This document shows positions 1-10,789 of a DNA stretch of 64,000 bases, in pieces. The notes under the pieces are model-generated. The model made no database searches and was not told where the DNA came from. It saw only the letters and a program-made list of their open reading frames with translations. Made by a program: the position numbers and the translations under genes. The DNA comes from Tricholoma matsutake. Taxonomy: Eukaryota > Basidiomycota > Agaricomycetes > Agaricales > Tricholomataceae. The stretch lies in assembly GCA_026075535.2 (NCBI GenBank), contig AP026549.1, positions 2,976,001-3,040,000 of the forward strand, in the 5' to 3' direction. Each line of letters opens with the position of its first letter. The first letter of the stretch is position 1.

Positions 1-12
1 CTATCAACGAAG

Positions 13-228
13 TCAGGAAGCAGATAAACAAAGAAAAAGGAAAAGACATACCATTTTCTCACAGAACTCACGACCCCACACCTCAAAGTCAAGTTCTTTG
101 GCTTTGCCAGCCTCAGGCATTGATTTCGCTTGGTTGAGGATGGGAAGAGTGAGCTCAGCAAGGATAGACATATTGTCGAGGAGGTTGAAGGAGATCAAAT
201 GGAAAGAGAAAAGTTTGAACCACGACAT
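13..228 (-). CDS. 5' exon of an unidentified gene, running off the left edge
   Basis: An open frame begins with ATG at 226-228. It encodes M-S-W-F-K-L-F and then a more hydrophilic stretch ending W-G-R-E-F-C-E-K-M. That last codon is directly followed, on the minus strand, by GTATGT, a good fungal 5' splice site. The coding exon therefore probably ends near 51, and the remaining residues to the stop at 13 are intron. A second Met about 20 residues in is an alternative start. I do not recognise the family, and the rest of the gene lies outside the window. It could equally be a chance ORF. Confidence 0.35.
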   Translation of the reverse strand: MSWFKLFSFHLISFNLLDNMSILAELTLPILNQAKSMPEAGKAKELDFEVWGREFCEKMVCLFLFLCLSAS

Positions 229-299
229 GCCTTAAATCAATGATCAACAATGTCACATGACCCAGTTATTTCAGCTCGACTGACTGGGACAGTCAGAAT

Positions 300-1380
300 T
301 TCAGTAAGGGGGGGGATGATAGGTTGTCTCCTCAGCTCAAAGGCCGATTCACCATTTCAACCATATTCTAATCACATCAGCTAACTCCTACAATGTCCCA
401 GATGCAGTGCAACCCAGTCTATCAATTGTGATATCATATTGACCACATCAAAACATCACCAGCAACATCGATCGTACCAAGAGACCACATTGCACAACCT
501 TAGGACTATGTCGAAAGCCCCTAGGATCCCTCTAAATGACCATTGAACATCCCTGATCAACTTCGAACAAACTGTGACCGCGATCAAACATCGTCAACCA
601 TCGTCAAGTGTCATCGATCGATATTGAGAGACTACGAGCAACACCTTCATTATCTAAATGGTGGAAGGCCATATGCTAGGATGTATTCCAACTCATGCTC
701 AAACCTGCTGATAGTAGGTCAGCCTCATTCCAAGTCCCTATCACGTACAGAACCCGCTGGACAGATTATTGCGAGACTTAGCGCAGTTTATACACAAAGG
801 ACAGTCTCTTTTAGTTCTTTCCCTTTATTACTCTTTCATCATATGATATATATCTTTCTTGTTTGGATTCCAGTCTCCTTTTTGGCCTTGTGTCTTAACT
901 CATATCTTTTGCCTCATGTTCTACACATGTTTCTTATACCATTTTAGGAAGTTTCTTTTAAAACATATAAAACTCTGTAGTATCTACTTGGAAATAATGA
1001 GAAATCATCTTCACCTATAGTCTCGTATACAGTTCTAAGCATCCGATCAACCTTCTAAAACAATCTAAGTCTCTACGAGTTTTCTTGATCGATGAGAAAC
1101 CTCTGTGATCATCACATCCTCGATCCTCCTTCGATCCTCTTGTCACTAGCACTAGTAACTAGTTCAACACTTTATAGCCATTGGCTACACCCTTTGTATA
1201 CTATCGACCTATCAAAAGGTCCTCAGAATCTGCACATCGACCATCGATGATAATCATCGTTTGCTGTCAATCTTGTTGATCATCCTCGATATCAATTGAT
1301 ACTCGATCAGACCACGCCAAACACCTTCAGTTCCTATAGCACTACCTTCATGACTAGTACCAACTAGTTATCTTCCCATC
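300..1380. repeat. Degenerate LTR-like sequence, no gene seen
   Basis: A purine run with eight consecutive G sits at 304-316 and is followed by TGATAGG, the arrangement of a polypurine tract next to an LTR start. The following kilobase has only short ORFs. It includes a TATA-like ACATATAAAAC near 963. The segment 785-1010 is recognisably similar to 43140-43390, so it belongs to a dispersed repeat family. I could not fix the right end or find target-site duplications. The LTR reading is inference. Confidence 0.35.
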
Positions 1381-1503
1381 GGTTGGACCACAAACATTCA
1401 GAACAACTTGCACCCTTCCTCTGACTCATTGCAAATATCATCGGTTGCCTCATCAGCTGTTTTGGTGGTTTTCCCAGGTTGAGTATCATCAACAGATGGC
1501 TCC

Positions 1504-2661
1504 ATGATCCCCACATCTGCAGGCCCTCTGGACAACAAATCAGTTACATCCACTATCACAGGCCCACATACCATTGTCATGAAGCTCCTCGGCCACAACG
1601 TCTCAATGCTCCATGGCAAACTTGTTGGGATTATCGGCGGTCTCATCCTCTCGGATTCTCATAATAATTCTGCAGTGATTTATACTGACCATCTCAACTC
1701 AACTAGACTGATTGATGATAGCAAAACCTCTGCTAATATTGAGGCTCACCTTCATCACATGAACGGCCGCTCCTATTATAAGTGGATAGTTCATCTTATA
1801 AGTACTCAACAGGCTGTCATCCGCTACACAAGGGGCCACTCAGCTGAGTCTTCCACTCCTTCTATTCTCAATGCGTCCACAGACTATTATGCCTCTAAAT
1901 CTCAACACATCTGCTCATACTTACATTATGCTCCTCTCCCCACCTTCTTCATGGATCCCTTCACCTTTTTCACCCCTATTGATGGCTGGATCGAGTCAAA
2001 CATTAGAGGTTTCACTGATCACATGCTCTCAGATCAGAGCTCTCACAAACTTGAGCTCAATCATGGCCTGCGCCTAGTACAATCTGTCTACGACCCAACC
2101 CCCCCCCAGCCTATCCTATGCTCCTTATCATGCTATTCCACACTCGTTCAACTCTATGCATGTTCTGGACAGCTCCCCACAGCGATGTGTCTCCACTCCC
2201 AACACAAAATCAACTCCTATCAATGCCATTTTGGCTGTCACAATGCTCTGGAGGACAAACACCACCTCTTCGTTGAATGCCCTTACTTTGCAGAACTATG
2301 GTCCTTCAGCCTCTTAGTCATTTTGGAATACACAGAACTCAAGTGCCATGACTTGGTTGAAAAGCACCTACTGCCTAGTGAAATAGCGCAATGCCTCATA
2401 AGTGCACCTAAGTCCCTGTTCTCTGATGACAGTGCCATATGGCTGCTACACCATACTGCCTTCTACCTAGGTCAGATCCCCAACATCTTCAAACTCCTGG
2501 TGTTCAAGCAGCATACACTACATTCCTCCCTACACCCCTCTATTCAACTGTCTTGCAACTTACACCCCATCGCATCAGAATGGCATACTCAGTCAATTCA
2601 TCTTGCCAGTCGCATTTGGGGCCAAGTTCAGCGCATAACTGCCTCTGGAGCTGGTTTTTGA
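1504..2661 (+). mobile_element. 3' remnant of a LINE (non-LTR) retrotransposon: RNase H and zinc-motif tail
   Basis: One 385-codon frame without internal stops. Residues 45-125 resemble the RNase H domain of fungal LINEs (I-Y-T-D-H-L-N-S, then Y-T-R-G-H-S). Residues 235-265 contain C-H-F-G-C...H-H-L-F-V-E-C-P, the zinc-binding motif found after the reverse transcriptase of such elements. No endonuclease or reverse transcriptase is present, so this is a typical 5'-truncated copy. The acidic residue expected before L-V-G-I is Lys here (H-G-K-L-V-G-I), suggesting RNase H is inactive. The first Met is only the first ATG of the surviving frame. Confidence 0.75.
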
Positions 2662-3217
2662 TTTAATGATGTTATACTACTACACATTGTGCATCACAGT
2701 GTATTTCGCACCGCAGTGGTGGCAAGCTTTCCTCATCAAGGTTTTGATGCTACCCCACTAGCACCTTTTACTTATTTGCTCATACTTTTACTTGGTCTAT
2801 CGAGGCTTACTTATTAGTTTGTCCTTAGCTACTCATGTAGCATAGGTAGATATCAATATAGTAACATAGTACCATGGAACAGCAAATGCTATGTTCTACC
2901 GGACACGACCTGTAGCGTCAGAACGGCACACCTAATATTACTTCATTATATTTCACTACACACATAGTTCGATATCTCAAGTTGCGGAAGCAAATTTGAC
3001 TTGAGTATTACAATAATACGAACGCGGCACCGATCGGTAGCAATATCATTGTCATTGTCAAGACAACAAAGATTCACGTGTGGCTGAGGTCCCGTGACAT
3101 GTCTGGGGGGTTGACTCCTAGGGATTCTTGAACCACGAGTTGTTCCCAGCGCAATCGATATCTCTCCTCACTACACCATCAACTCGTTACCGCGTTCTTG
3201 CCTTGAGATCCGTCACG
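2662..3217. other. Spacer between LINE remnant and PBDC1-like gene
   Basis: No convincing coding frame. The left part should include the 3' tail of the LINE, and the right part should hold the promoter and 5' leader of the gene starting at 3218. I see no clear TATA box or repeat. Confidence 0.5.
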
Positions 3218-4178
3218 ATGTCCGGAAAGTTTGATCCAGAGAATGCGCAAAATCTCATGGAGGTAGGCGACGTTCGTCTTGAGTACTTTTCCTGGGACTA
3301 AGAAGAAGTTTCGTGGTTTGTGGGGTAGATTGAGAAGCAGTGAGTTTTTTGGATATAATATTAGCTTTGGCGGCAAGTTTATATGTTCTGTGTTCAAGGT
3401 TTGCTGTGAAAGCCGTCGAACAAGCTCAAGTGAGTAGTGCTGTTCGTGTTTTTACACCGCTGAATCGCCGTGTCCAGACATACTGGAATCTTTTGACAAA
3501 TGTCGCCCCTCGAAGCCTGAGCTTGACAAAGTACGGGTGGTAATGGCAAAATAGCCCACTACTCATTCGTCACTAGAATCGATGATGAGATATTTGAACA
3601 TACCATGAAGGCCTTCCCAGAATTCTCGGGGACCGCGCATGAGAAGCTCATAAATCTCGATGAGGACTGGATGAAGAGTGCCGAGGGGAAGCAGCGTTGG
3701 CGAGTGTTCATAGAATCGTGCGTGTTGGTTCGTTGGTGCACATCTATGTGTTTCCTGACTTCCTTTGTGCGTTATGGTAGGTACGCAAAGAAGGTTAAGG
3801 ACCATAATTTTGGATCGCTAGTTCGGACAGATGCGAAGAAAGAGTATGCCGAGACGAATACGATTTTTGGTGGGCAGATAATTTCGGATCTTTGTCACGT
3901 TGAACTGCGAGTTCTGATGATCGTCCATGATTTTTTGCAGTTACTCGAATCCAAGTGAGTCAGAAATGCTCAGATTCAAAGCAGTTGATTTTTAGGATAT
4001 CTCAGTTTTACGCGATTGAAGTAAGTTTTTTACTCCGTACTCAGCGATGCCCATTAACATGATCACAAAACAGATCTCGAGGAACAGACTGGGTGTCAAC
4101 GACGAAGCACATGAGAATGCAAAGGCCGAAGCCGCAAAGTTGAAGCAGAAAGCTGCTGCGAAGAACAATGGAAAGTGA
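3218..4178 (+). CDS. PBDC1 / YPL225W family protein (nine exons)
   Basis: Reading through GT-AG introns gives exons 3218-3262, 3329-3339, 3399-3429, 3478-3530, 3577-3717, 3781-3869, 3941-3954, 4006-4020 and 4074-4178. These total 504 nt and 167 aa, starting M-S-G-K-F-D and ending K-N-N-G-K. The order of conserved blocks (F-A-V-K-A-V-E-Q-A, T-Y-W-N-L-L, W-R-V-F-I-E-S-Y, V-T-R-I-Q-F-Y-A-I-E-I-S-R-N-R) matches my memory of the small PBDC1 family. Yeast YPL225W is reported to act as a chaperone for newly made translation factor eEF1A. The C-terminus is a Lys/Ala/Glu helix. Several exons are only 11-15 nt, so automated models may skip them. Every junction keeps frame, which argues strongly for an intact, expressed host gene. 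Confidence 0.88.
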
Positions 4179-5243
4179 ACGTGATCCCACTCTGCACCCG
4201 TGACTGTAAATTGTAAATTTGCATGGACTTCTGGTACGCCGAACTATATTGACACTTGCCATGCGAGGTCGTAATTTGCTTTCTCGCAGGTTGAGATGTA
4301 TATCCTCCTTGCAGACTTTTTTTCTTGTATCCCATTCCAAATAATTCATTGTATGTATAAGTCCAGTTGTGCTTGTGGGAGACGTACCGCAATTTGTCAA
4401 TGTCACTACACTTACGAAGCACATGCGTAAAGATGATTTTGAGATCGTTCTCTCTGGTGAAGCAACTTTCCTGTTATTTAGCATGCCGAGCGGAATTATG
4501 TTTGGTGCTTGTGCTTTTTGATTCCTGACTTCGGTGTTCCCAGGAGATTGGTTCAAAACTAGCAGCAGGACAAGAATGCATCATAGCGCTGGGATCTAAT
4601 CTTGCACTGATGCGAAATATTCACAACGAAGCTATGTTAACCGTCTGATGTCTCCTGTTATACACAATCCTAGAAACCCGAGGCATTTACAAATGTAGGT
4701 GCAAATCCCAAACTCTTGAGTGTTTGGGGTACATATTAGAAAACGTTCAAAACTTCGATTTAGCAGCTCTGCACACCCATGTACTCCGACGACCATTGCT
4801 TCCATCCGTACACAAAATATCCTTTAAGAACGCAACAAATATGAACATGAGGTAGCAAAAGATGATCCTCGAGTTTCATGAAAGAGAAAGCAGGTACACA
4901 ATGGTTAGCGGGAACGCAAAGTTACGAGAATCAGGACCTTTTCATACCGACTGACGTGTATGGATGGATGTAAAGAGAGCCTTTGCTGGAGAATGTATCA
5001 TCGGAAAGGTTGGAGGTGTCTAAAGTGCGAAGAGCTTCATTCGGTGACGCACTGAAGGCGTCAGAAGCTCGCTTTTGGGTGTCGGACTCCACGATTAGCA
5101 ACTGCGAAGTTGAATGGATAACGCCATAGACAACTGTAGCCGCGCCCGGTATCCATGTAAATTTGGTAGAGGAAGAACCTGCTCGCGCATGATTGTGCGG
5201 AAGATATTGTGATCTGAGATCTACCTAGACTGGTGCCCTTGTC
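4179..5243. other. Intergenic, nothing recognised
   Basis: The 3' region of the PBDC1-like gene followed by unique-looking sequence. Open frames on the minus strand at 4041-4556 overlap the last exon of that gene and look like chance. No RNA gene, repeat or transposon motif was recognised before the inverted repeat begins. Confidence 0.5.
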
Positions 5244-5915
5244 TAAGGTAGAGGACCAACGTCACGTGCCATTCCAAAACGGGCGAAGTAAGACAAAATT
5301 GCATTGTGAAAGCGACACAACACCAATATGGGTAATCTAATCAATAAAAGGTGTGCTTATACTTAGTGATAAAAAGATGCCTGAGATAGGTAGTTTCATG
5401 TAAAATTAAAATTAGTCATTCAGTTCGTGTCGGCTTGCCTAAAGCTGTTGCGCACAACCAATTCAGATGTATCTAAACAGATTTTATAAACCAAATGTTG
5501 AATATCTTCCACCGATTATCTACAAGAACTCCCCCAGAATATTTCATGATTCAAAGAACAAGGCCGGGAGACACAAAAACAAAAGATATTCAAAATTTGC
5601 TCTATAAAATCTCTTTGTATACATATGAATTGGTTGTGCGCAACAGCTTTAGGCAAGCCGACATGAACTGAATGACTAATTTCGAGTTTCGCGATGCGAC
5701 GCGCTCAGAACACGTCGATGCGAAATAGCACTCGATAATCTACATTTTACATGAAACTACCTATCTCAGGCATCTTTTTATCACTATAAGCACATCTTTT
5801 ATTGATTAGATTACCCATGTTGGTGTTGTGTCGCTTTCACAATGCAATTTTGTCTTACTTCACCCATTTTGGAATGGCACGTGACATTGGCAGGTTGTGG
5901 ATGTCCTCTACCTTA
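5244..5915. repeat. Long near-perfect inverted repeat (foldback/MITE-like)
   Basis: The left arm, 5244-5508, pairs with the right arm, 5583-5915, around a 74-nt loop. Matched landmarks are TAAGGTAGAGGAC at the outer ends, CACGTGCCATTCC, a GATGCCTGAGATAGG segment and GGTTGTGCGCAACAGC, down to GAATATCTT at the loop. The right arm is longer because it carries an extra ~60 bp at 5684-5743 and about 14 bp near 5887. No ORF is present. A transcript across it would fold into a hairpin of more than 250 bp. I found no clear target-site duplication, so the transposon class is open. Confidence 0.85.
5684..5743. repeat. Small CpG-rich palindromic insertion inside one arm
   Basis: About 60 bp present only in the right arm of the 5244-5915 inverted repeat. 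It is itself a hairpin: CGAGTTTCGCGATGCGACG on one side faces CGTCGATGCGAAATAGCACTCG-like sequence on the other. It is rich in CpG, unlike its surroundings, so it probably arrived later than the repeat that hosts it. Confidence 0.6.
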
Positions 5916-5937
5916 CGAACATAGTAGGCATTGTGGT

Positions 5938-6752
5938 GAAACTGAGTTTGAATCACGTGTATTGAACCTGCCCTCAACATGATCACATTTGCAAGAAACA
6001 TGTTCAATGAATGTGCCAATAATTATGGCACAGAATGAGTCAAATGGACTAGAGAACCATCCACAAGTCAACACATATACCATTTCAAAATGTGTGCCTG
6101 CACATTCTTGCATGTGCACAGCAACTTCATGACATTGAACTTAATGCAAGCTGATGTTTTCTTCAGCTCACAGGCATCACTTCCACTCTCTGAAACATCC
6201 AGTTGTTTATCCAGTCCATTTGTGCTCTGACAATCTTATCAAACTCCCCTCAAGCAGACTCCACCTTCATATGATGGATTTTTTCTGTTGCGTCCATGCA
6301 AAGATTTGAGAGCTCCTTCCAACTGAAAGTCGCATGGAACAAGATGGCCACACATCACAACATAGACAAGGAGACAAGCCAGTAAAGAAGTGATACAGTC
6401 AAATTGTGGAAGTGGTGCCAGAAATTGATTTGAGCCTTTCCAGCACAGTGAGAAGCAGAGCAAAATAAGATATGTCATTGTTGTCAAGTTCCCTGATTGC
6501 CAAGAGTATTCCAGGGACAGCAGCATTAGGCATAGACTGGACTGTGTGGTGAAAGATGGCTGATCTAGTAGTGGAGAAATGGGTAGTTAAGCTTTGTAGT
6601 GTTTGAGTTTCATATAGGTTCACTGTGTTGACCTACTAGTAGTAGGCAGATGTGACTCAGATCATGATTGTGTTGAGGGCAGGTTCAATGCACATGATTA
6701 CATGTGGCCTTGCTTGTGCACCCCCATGAATTCAAACTCAGTTTCACCAATC
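5938..6752. repeat. Second inverted repeat bounding about 0.8 kb
   Basis: The sequence GGTGAAACTGAGTTTGAAT followed by ATTGAACCTGCCCTCAACA at 5936-5982 recurs in inverted orientation at 6672-6753, where an extra ~37 bp separates the two blocks. The enclosed DNA has short minus-strand ORFs (6239-6526, 6399-6623) that are frame-shifted relative to each other and not recognised. This may be a small DNA transposon with its terminal repeats. Confidence 0.5.
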
Positions 6753-7439
6753 TGTCTACAACAGTTTGGCACTAACAATGTCTCAACAGATGGTTATTGT
6801 AAGGGGACTAAGGGGGACTCAGGGGGGTGCCCTGTGTGTTTCTCCTATTTTTTATGTTTGTCCTATATTTTTCCTCACTTCATTTCCTTCTATTCTTCAT
6901 TTTCTATGATTTTTCCTTATTTTATTACTAATTTCCCTTTCTATCACATTTGTGCATGTTGACAGTTTTATATTTAGAGGCAGAGTACCCCTTCTGACAT
7001 CTACCCCTTGGTATGATGTCATTCAGTGGCCTTGATCTGCCTATCTCTGCCTTTTCTATTTTTAGATTATTATTTGATTTTTGCAGTCTTCACATATACT
7101 GGGCATTGGCAAAGGGGTCCTTAGAGTTTTCTCTTCAGATTTCCCTTTGCTAGGTGCACCTCCAATCCCTGTAATATGTAGTATAATTTTAACTTTGGAT
7201 TTCCCTTTGCTAGAGGCTGAGTGAGGTTGCCCTTATAGTTATGAGTCTAGATCCCATAGTGATGCTGGAATTCCTGTTTCAAACATGCCCTCAAGAATAG
7301 GGTTGCATATAAAAGTCCCCCAGATGTATATAAGTATGTTATTTACATAAGCAATTTTGGTAAGGTTTTAAAAAATATATAAAATCTCCAAAATAGCTAA
7401 TTTTTGGCTGTGCAGGTGGTGTTGTGGTGATAGCAAGCA
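6753..7439. other. AT-rich noncoding stretch
   Basis: Pyrimidine-rich plus strand with no recognisable gene. A near repeat, ATTTCCCTTTGCTAG, occurs at 7139-7153 and 7199-7213. At 7411-7460 there is a short GC-richer segment that faintly resembles a tRNA-derived SINE head, but the match is too weak to call. Confidence 0.35.
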
Positions 7440-10331
7440 ATGTTGCTCTACACCCAATCTCCAAGCTCAAATGAACCCCCTTTCTCCCCACTAACCATCT
7501 GAACATCAACAGCTACAGTAAGCTCAATTCCAGCACCCAATTGTGGATCAAGGTTGTCAGCTAGAATTGCTGATAGCACTCTGGAGGACAGGTTTACCTC
7601 ACTCTGTGCATCCTCCATGTCCAAGGCAATGCTCAGAGGAGGTTGATCCTCAAGGTTGTGAGGTAAATCATCTTGCTCCACAATGTCCACATCCAACTTG
7701 TAATCTGACTCATCACAAGAGAGATTGTTATCATCAGATAAATTATTATTGATGCTATGCAGGATGCGTGTTATGTTGCAGAACTTCACAGTGGGTCAGG
7801 GTCAACTTGTACTTTGTAAGACAGGCTGATGATTTCTTATCTTAGATCAAATCCAACTCAAAACCATGGTCCTTGCACCATTTTTTCATTGTTGTAATCT
7901 CTTACTTGAGTCATGGCAAACAGGGTTTCAACTTTCTGCCTATTCTACAAAGCTGAGTTAAGCATAGTCACAACTGATATGGTGTGTTCATCTGCCATAC
8001 TATGTGGAACCGCTGAGTACAATTTGATAGCAATTGCCTACAGGTGGATCACAGTCAGTGTCAGTGTACAATCTGCTTCTCAATGATGACATATGGTGAG
8101 GATTCCCCCATTTGGTGTTTTTTCATACACTTGCCACCAATTGAGAGGATCTTGATCTTCACCAAGTGGCATATTGAATGGATAAGCACCTTGCACATAT
8201 GCTGTGAACTGTGCTTGATAGGCCTTTGTAAATGCAGCAGGTTGGTCTTTCCATGCCAATAACATTGGGTTGTCTCCATGATTAATTTCCTCAACAAGTA
8301 ACATGAGGTATCTCCCAACTTTGAGGAACATTCATGGACTTTGGATGCCAGGTGGAACTTTTGGGGGCTCTTTTTCAGGAAGCTGAATAGAAAATGCAAG
8401 TAGATTAGGGTTCTTGAATATGCTTGAACAGACATAGCCTGAAACTTGTGTCATCACCATCACTGCTCGGAAGGCAATCTGATACATACACAGATTCAGA
8501 TAGAATGCTGCCAGATGAACATTAGTAGGTCCATGAATGTGGTGCCATCAATGATTGATGATTCTACAGATCTCATTGCAGACATCATTGGGAAGACCAG
8601 ATTTTGTCAGTGATTCTGTCATATGTGCCAATACTGCCAGCCAATACAAGTAAACATTGGCAGGATTTGATGAAGTCACCTCTAGACAAACAATGGCTTT
8701 AGCCAGGCCTTCCCCAACTGAGATTAGCTGATTCAACATGATTTCAAACTGAAGTGACACTGTTGAGTTTTGGATGAAAAACTTTTGCCATTTCTATCAA
8801 CTTGTTCATATTACTATCAGGACAAAATTTTCATGAGAACATACTGGGATAGTAATAACATTTGCTGTACAGAGTTGCTGAATTCTGGGAAGACAGCACT
8901 GGACAGATATTGCTGACCAGATCATTGTTCCAAACTGAGTTTGCTAACACTCTCAAGCCTAGGACCCAGCATGGATTTCTTGGGCAAGCCCTTCAACAAT
9001 GCTTTGGTTGTGTTAGCATGTTTGAAGAATTTGATAACACCATGTATACATCTGATGGTATATAATATGATGTGCACATAAGTGACATAGTCAAACCTTC
9101 ATCTGTTACTCACATCAGCAAAGTAAGGAAGTGCAAGAATATCCTTAATTGTATTGCTCATGTGATGGTTGGGATCAGGAAGATTCAATATCGTCCTGAT
9201 AATTTCACAGATAATTTTGTGGGCAACACAAGTGCATCCTATATTATCTGACAATTCCTGTGGGACAATTGGTCAATTTTTAGTCAATGTTTTGCTACAT
9301 TAAATGACATACACTTAGGACCAAATTTGCAATCCATTCACCTGTGTGTGACTCAGATGTACACTCCTGGCCCTCTAATAACACTACATGTCAAGACTGT
9401 GTTGTTGCATAAATCATGTAGAATGCATCCCCTGCTCATGTACTACCTCCATCACAGGAGACAGACACATGGGTCTCACTTTGCAGCTCCTGAATCTGTG
9501 ATTGTCAGACCCTTTGCTGCTCACCCATAATGTAATCATCCAGGGCCTTTGTTGAGGATGCAGGAGAGTAGCTAGAAGCAAGAAGTCAAAAATATTTTTT
9601 CCATTCCTGATAGTCCACAATGTGAAGTGGAAGAGTGGCAGCACAGACTAGCTTGAGGATAAGAAGATTGATGCAATTAACTATTGCTGCCTGTCCAGCA
9701 GGACCAAAAAATTCATCTGTTGTTGTGGCTAGGCAATGTGTGGTAACACACTGTCTATTTTCCTCCTTTCCTTCTGCTGATATGGTAGCAAGGCTAGCTT
9801 TGACAAGCACACCTGGTCTCAGCACTGCATGCAAATGTGAACTGTCAATATTCAGCAGTCAGCTTCAGGCAGTTCTTGTAGTGAGTAGGCAATGGCACAG
9901 GTTTTGTCAACACATACAGGTCACAGGTGCAGGTGCATGCAGGTATGGTATTAGTGGAGATTCTACTACCTGTGAGCTTTCTAATGCACTACAAATTAAG
10001 CAAAACAGTCAAGAATTGAGTGAGTTAAGATCAAAATGATCTTCTATGATTGTTTTCATCATAACTTACTCAGTTCTGAACCATTTTGCTTAATTTTAGG
10101 TACATTTTGATGGGAAAACCTGCAGGATCACAGGTATAACCCACCACAAGTAGGGCATGTGATACCTGCAGGAATACCTATGCCATTGCCTAGCAGTGAG
10201 CTAGTAGCCAGGCATGAGCACAAGGTTGCCAGATCTTTGGGCAACCCTCACCAGTGCATCAGTATGCTTTGACTGCAGTGCCATGTGCAGGCACCTCTAC
10301 TGTGAGTTGATCAAGTTCATCCAAATGTGGT
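7440..10331 (-). pseudogene. hAT-like transposase pseudogene
   Basis: Pieces in shifted frames on the minus strand follow the order of basidiomycete hAT transposases. A zinc-finger-like C-T-G-E-G-C-P-K-I-W-Q-P lies at about 10205-10300. A block with F-F-G-P-A-G-Q-A-A and V-D-Y-Q-E-W-K-K-Y-F lies at 9586-9834. An RNase H-fold start, S-V-S-C-D-G-G, is near 9440-9540, and L-P-D-P-N-H-H-M-S-N-T-I-K-D near 9120-9200. S-N-P-A-N-V-Y-L-Y-W-L-A-V is at 8548-8760, and the C-terminal dimerisation motif D-P-L-N-W-W is at about 8130-8151. An acidic tail lies at 7448-7789. Stops and frameshifts are frequent and CpG is almost absent, so the copy is old and dead. A palindromic MITE at 9886-10192 separates the zinc finger from the rest. 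Confidence 0.7.
9886..10192. mobile_element. Palindromic hAT-type MITE with 8-bp target duplication
   Basis: The 307-bp element begins TAGGCAATGGCACAGGT and ends in the inverted version (TGCCATTGCCTA). It is nearly self-complementary along its whole length, with its centre near 10035-10060. It is flanked by GTAGTGAG at 9878-9885 and GCAGTGAG at 10193-10200, an 8-bp duplication with one mismatch, as expected for hAT-type integration. It has no coding capacity and interrupts the hAT-like transposase pseudogene. Confidence 0.75.
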
Positions 10332-10395
10332 CTCCTGGACAACAGTGGATCAGTATCTTCCTTCCAGATCAGCATGGTTGATTTGTCTTTATGTT

Positions 10396-10789
10396 TCAAA
10401 TTAGTCTATAATTTAATTTGGTTTCAGTGTGATGGTAACATATGAATAACACCACCACCTTAATTGTTGGTTTCTTGTGTTTCTTCTTGTCATTCTCTCT
10501 CTTGACCTTGTTATCCTCAATCTTTGGGATCTTAACTATGGGAGCCAAGACTGAGAGAGTATCAGGTGCTTTGTCCTCACATTTTTTTTGCTTTTTCACA
10601 AGGTGCTTTTTCAGGTGAAACAGATAAGTGGGAAAGGCAAGCAGATACTGCTGAGATCAGATTGGGGCTGAGCTGAGGTGTGTTTGGTGTAGAAGGGCTA
10701 CATGATGGTGATGGGTTATAAAATGATGGTGCATTGAAGCCTGTGGACAGAAGTGCTCAAACTGCTGGTCCATACTAAAATTTTATTAG
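10396..10789 (-). other. Lys-rich ORF and spacer between the Ulp1-like and hAT-like blocks
   Basis: A 67-codon minus frame at 10396-10599 encodes a very Lys-rich peptide (K-K-Q-K-K-C-E-D-K, then K-R-E-N-D-K-K-K-H-K-K). It could be the basic C-terminal tail of the Ulp1-like protein upstream or an N-terminal part of the hAT-like protein downstream. The remainder, up to 10789, shows nothing. Confidence 0.35.

Noticed and set aside
1398..1646. Minus-strand ORF over the start of the LINE remnant
   Set aside because: It overlaps the RNase H-like frame on the plus strand, which has the better family match.
7411..7460. Second tRNA-derived SINE head
   Set aside because: Only a weak A-box-like and B-box-like match; it lies at the end of the hAT-like acidic tail and may be coding.
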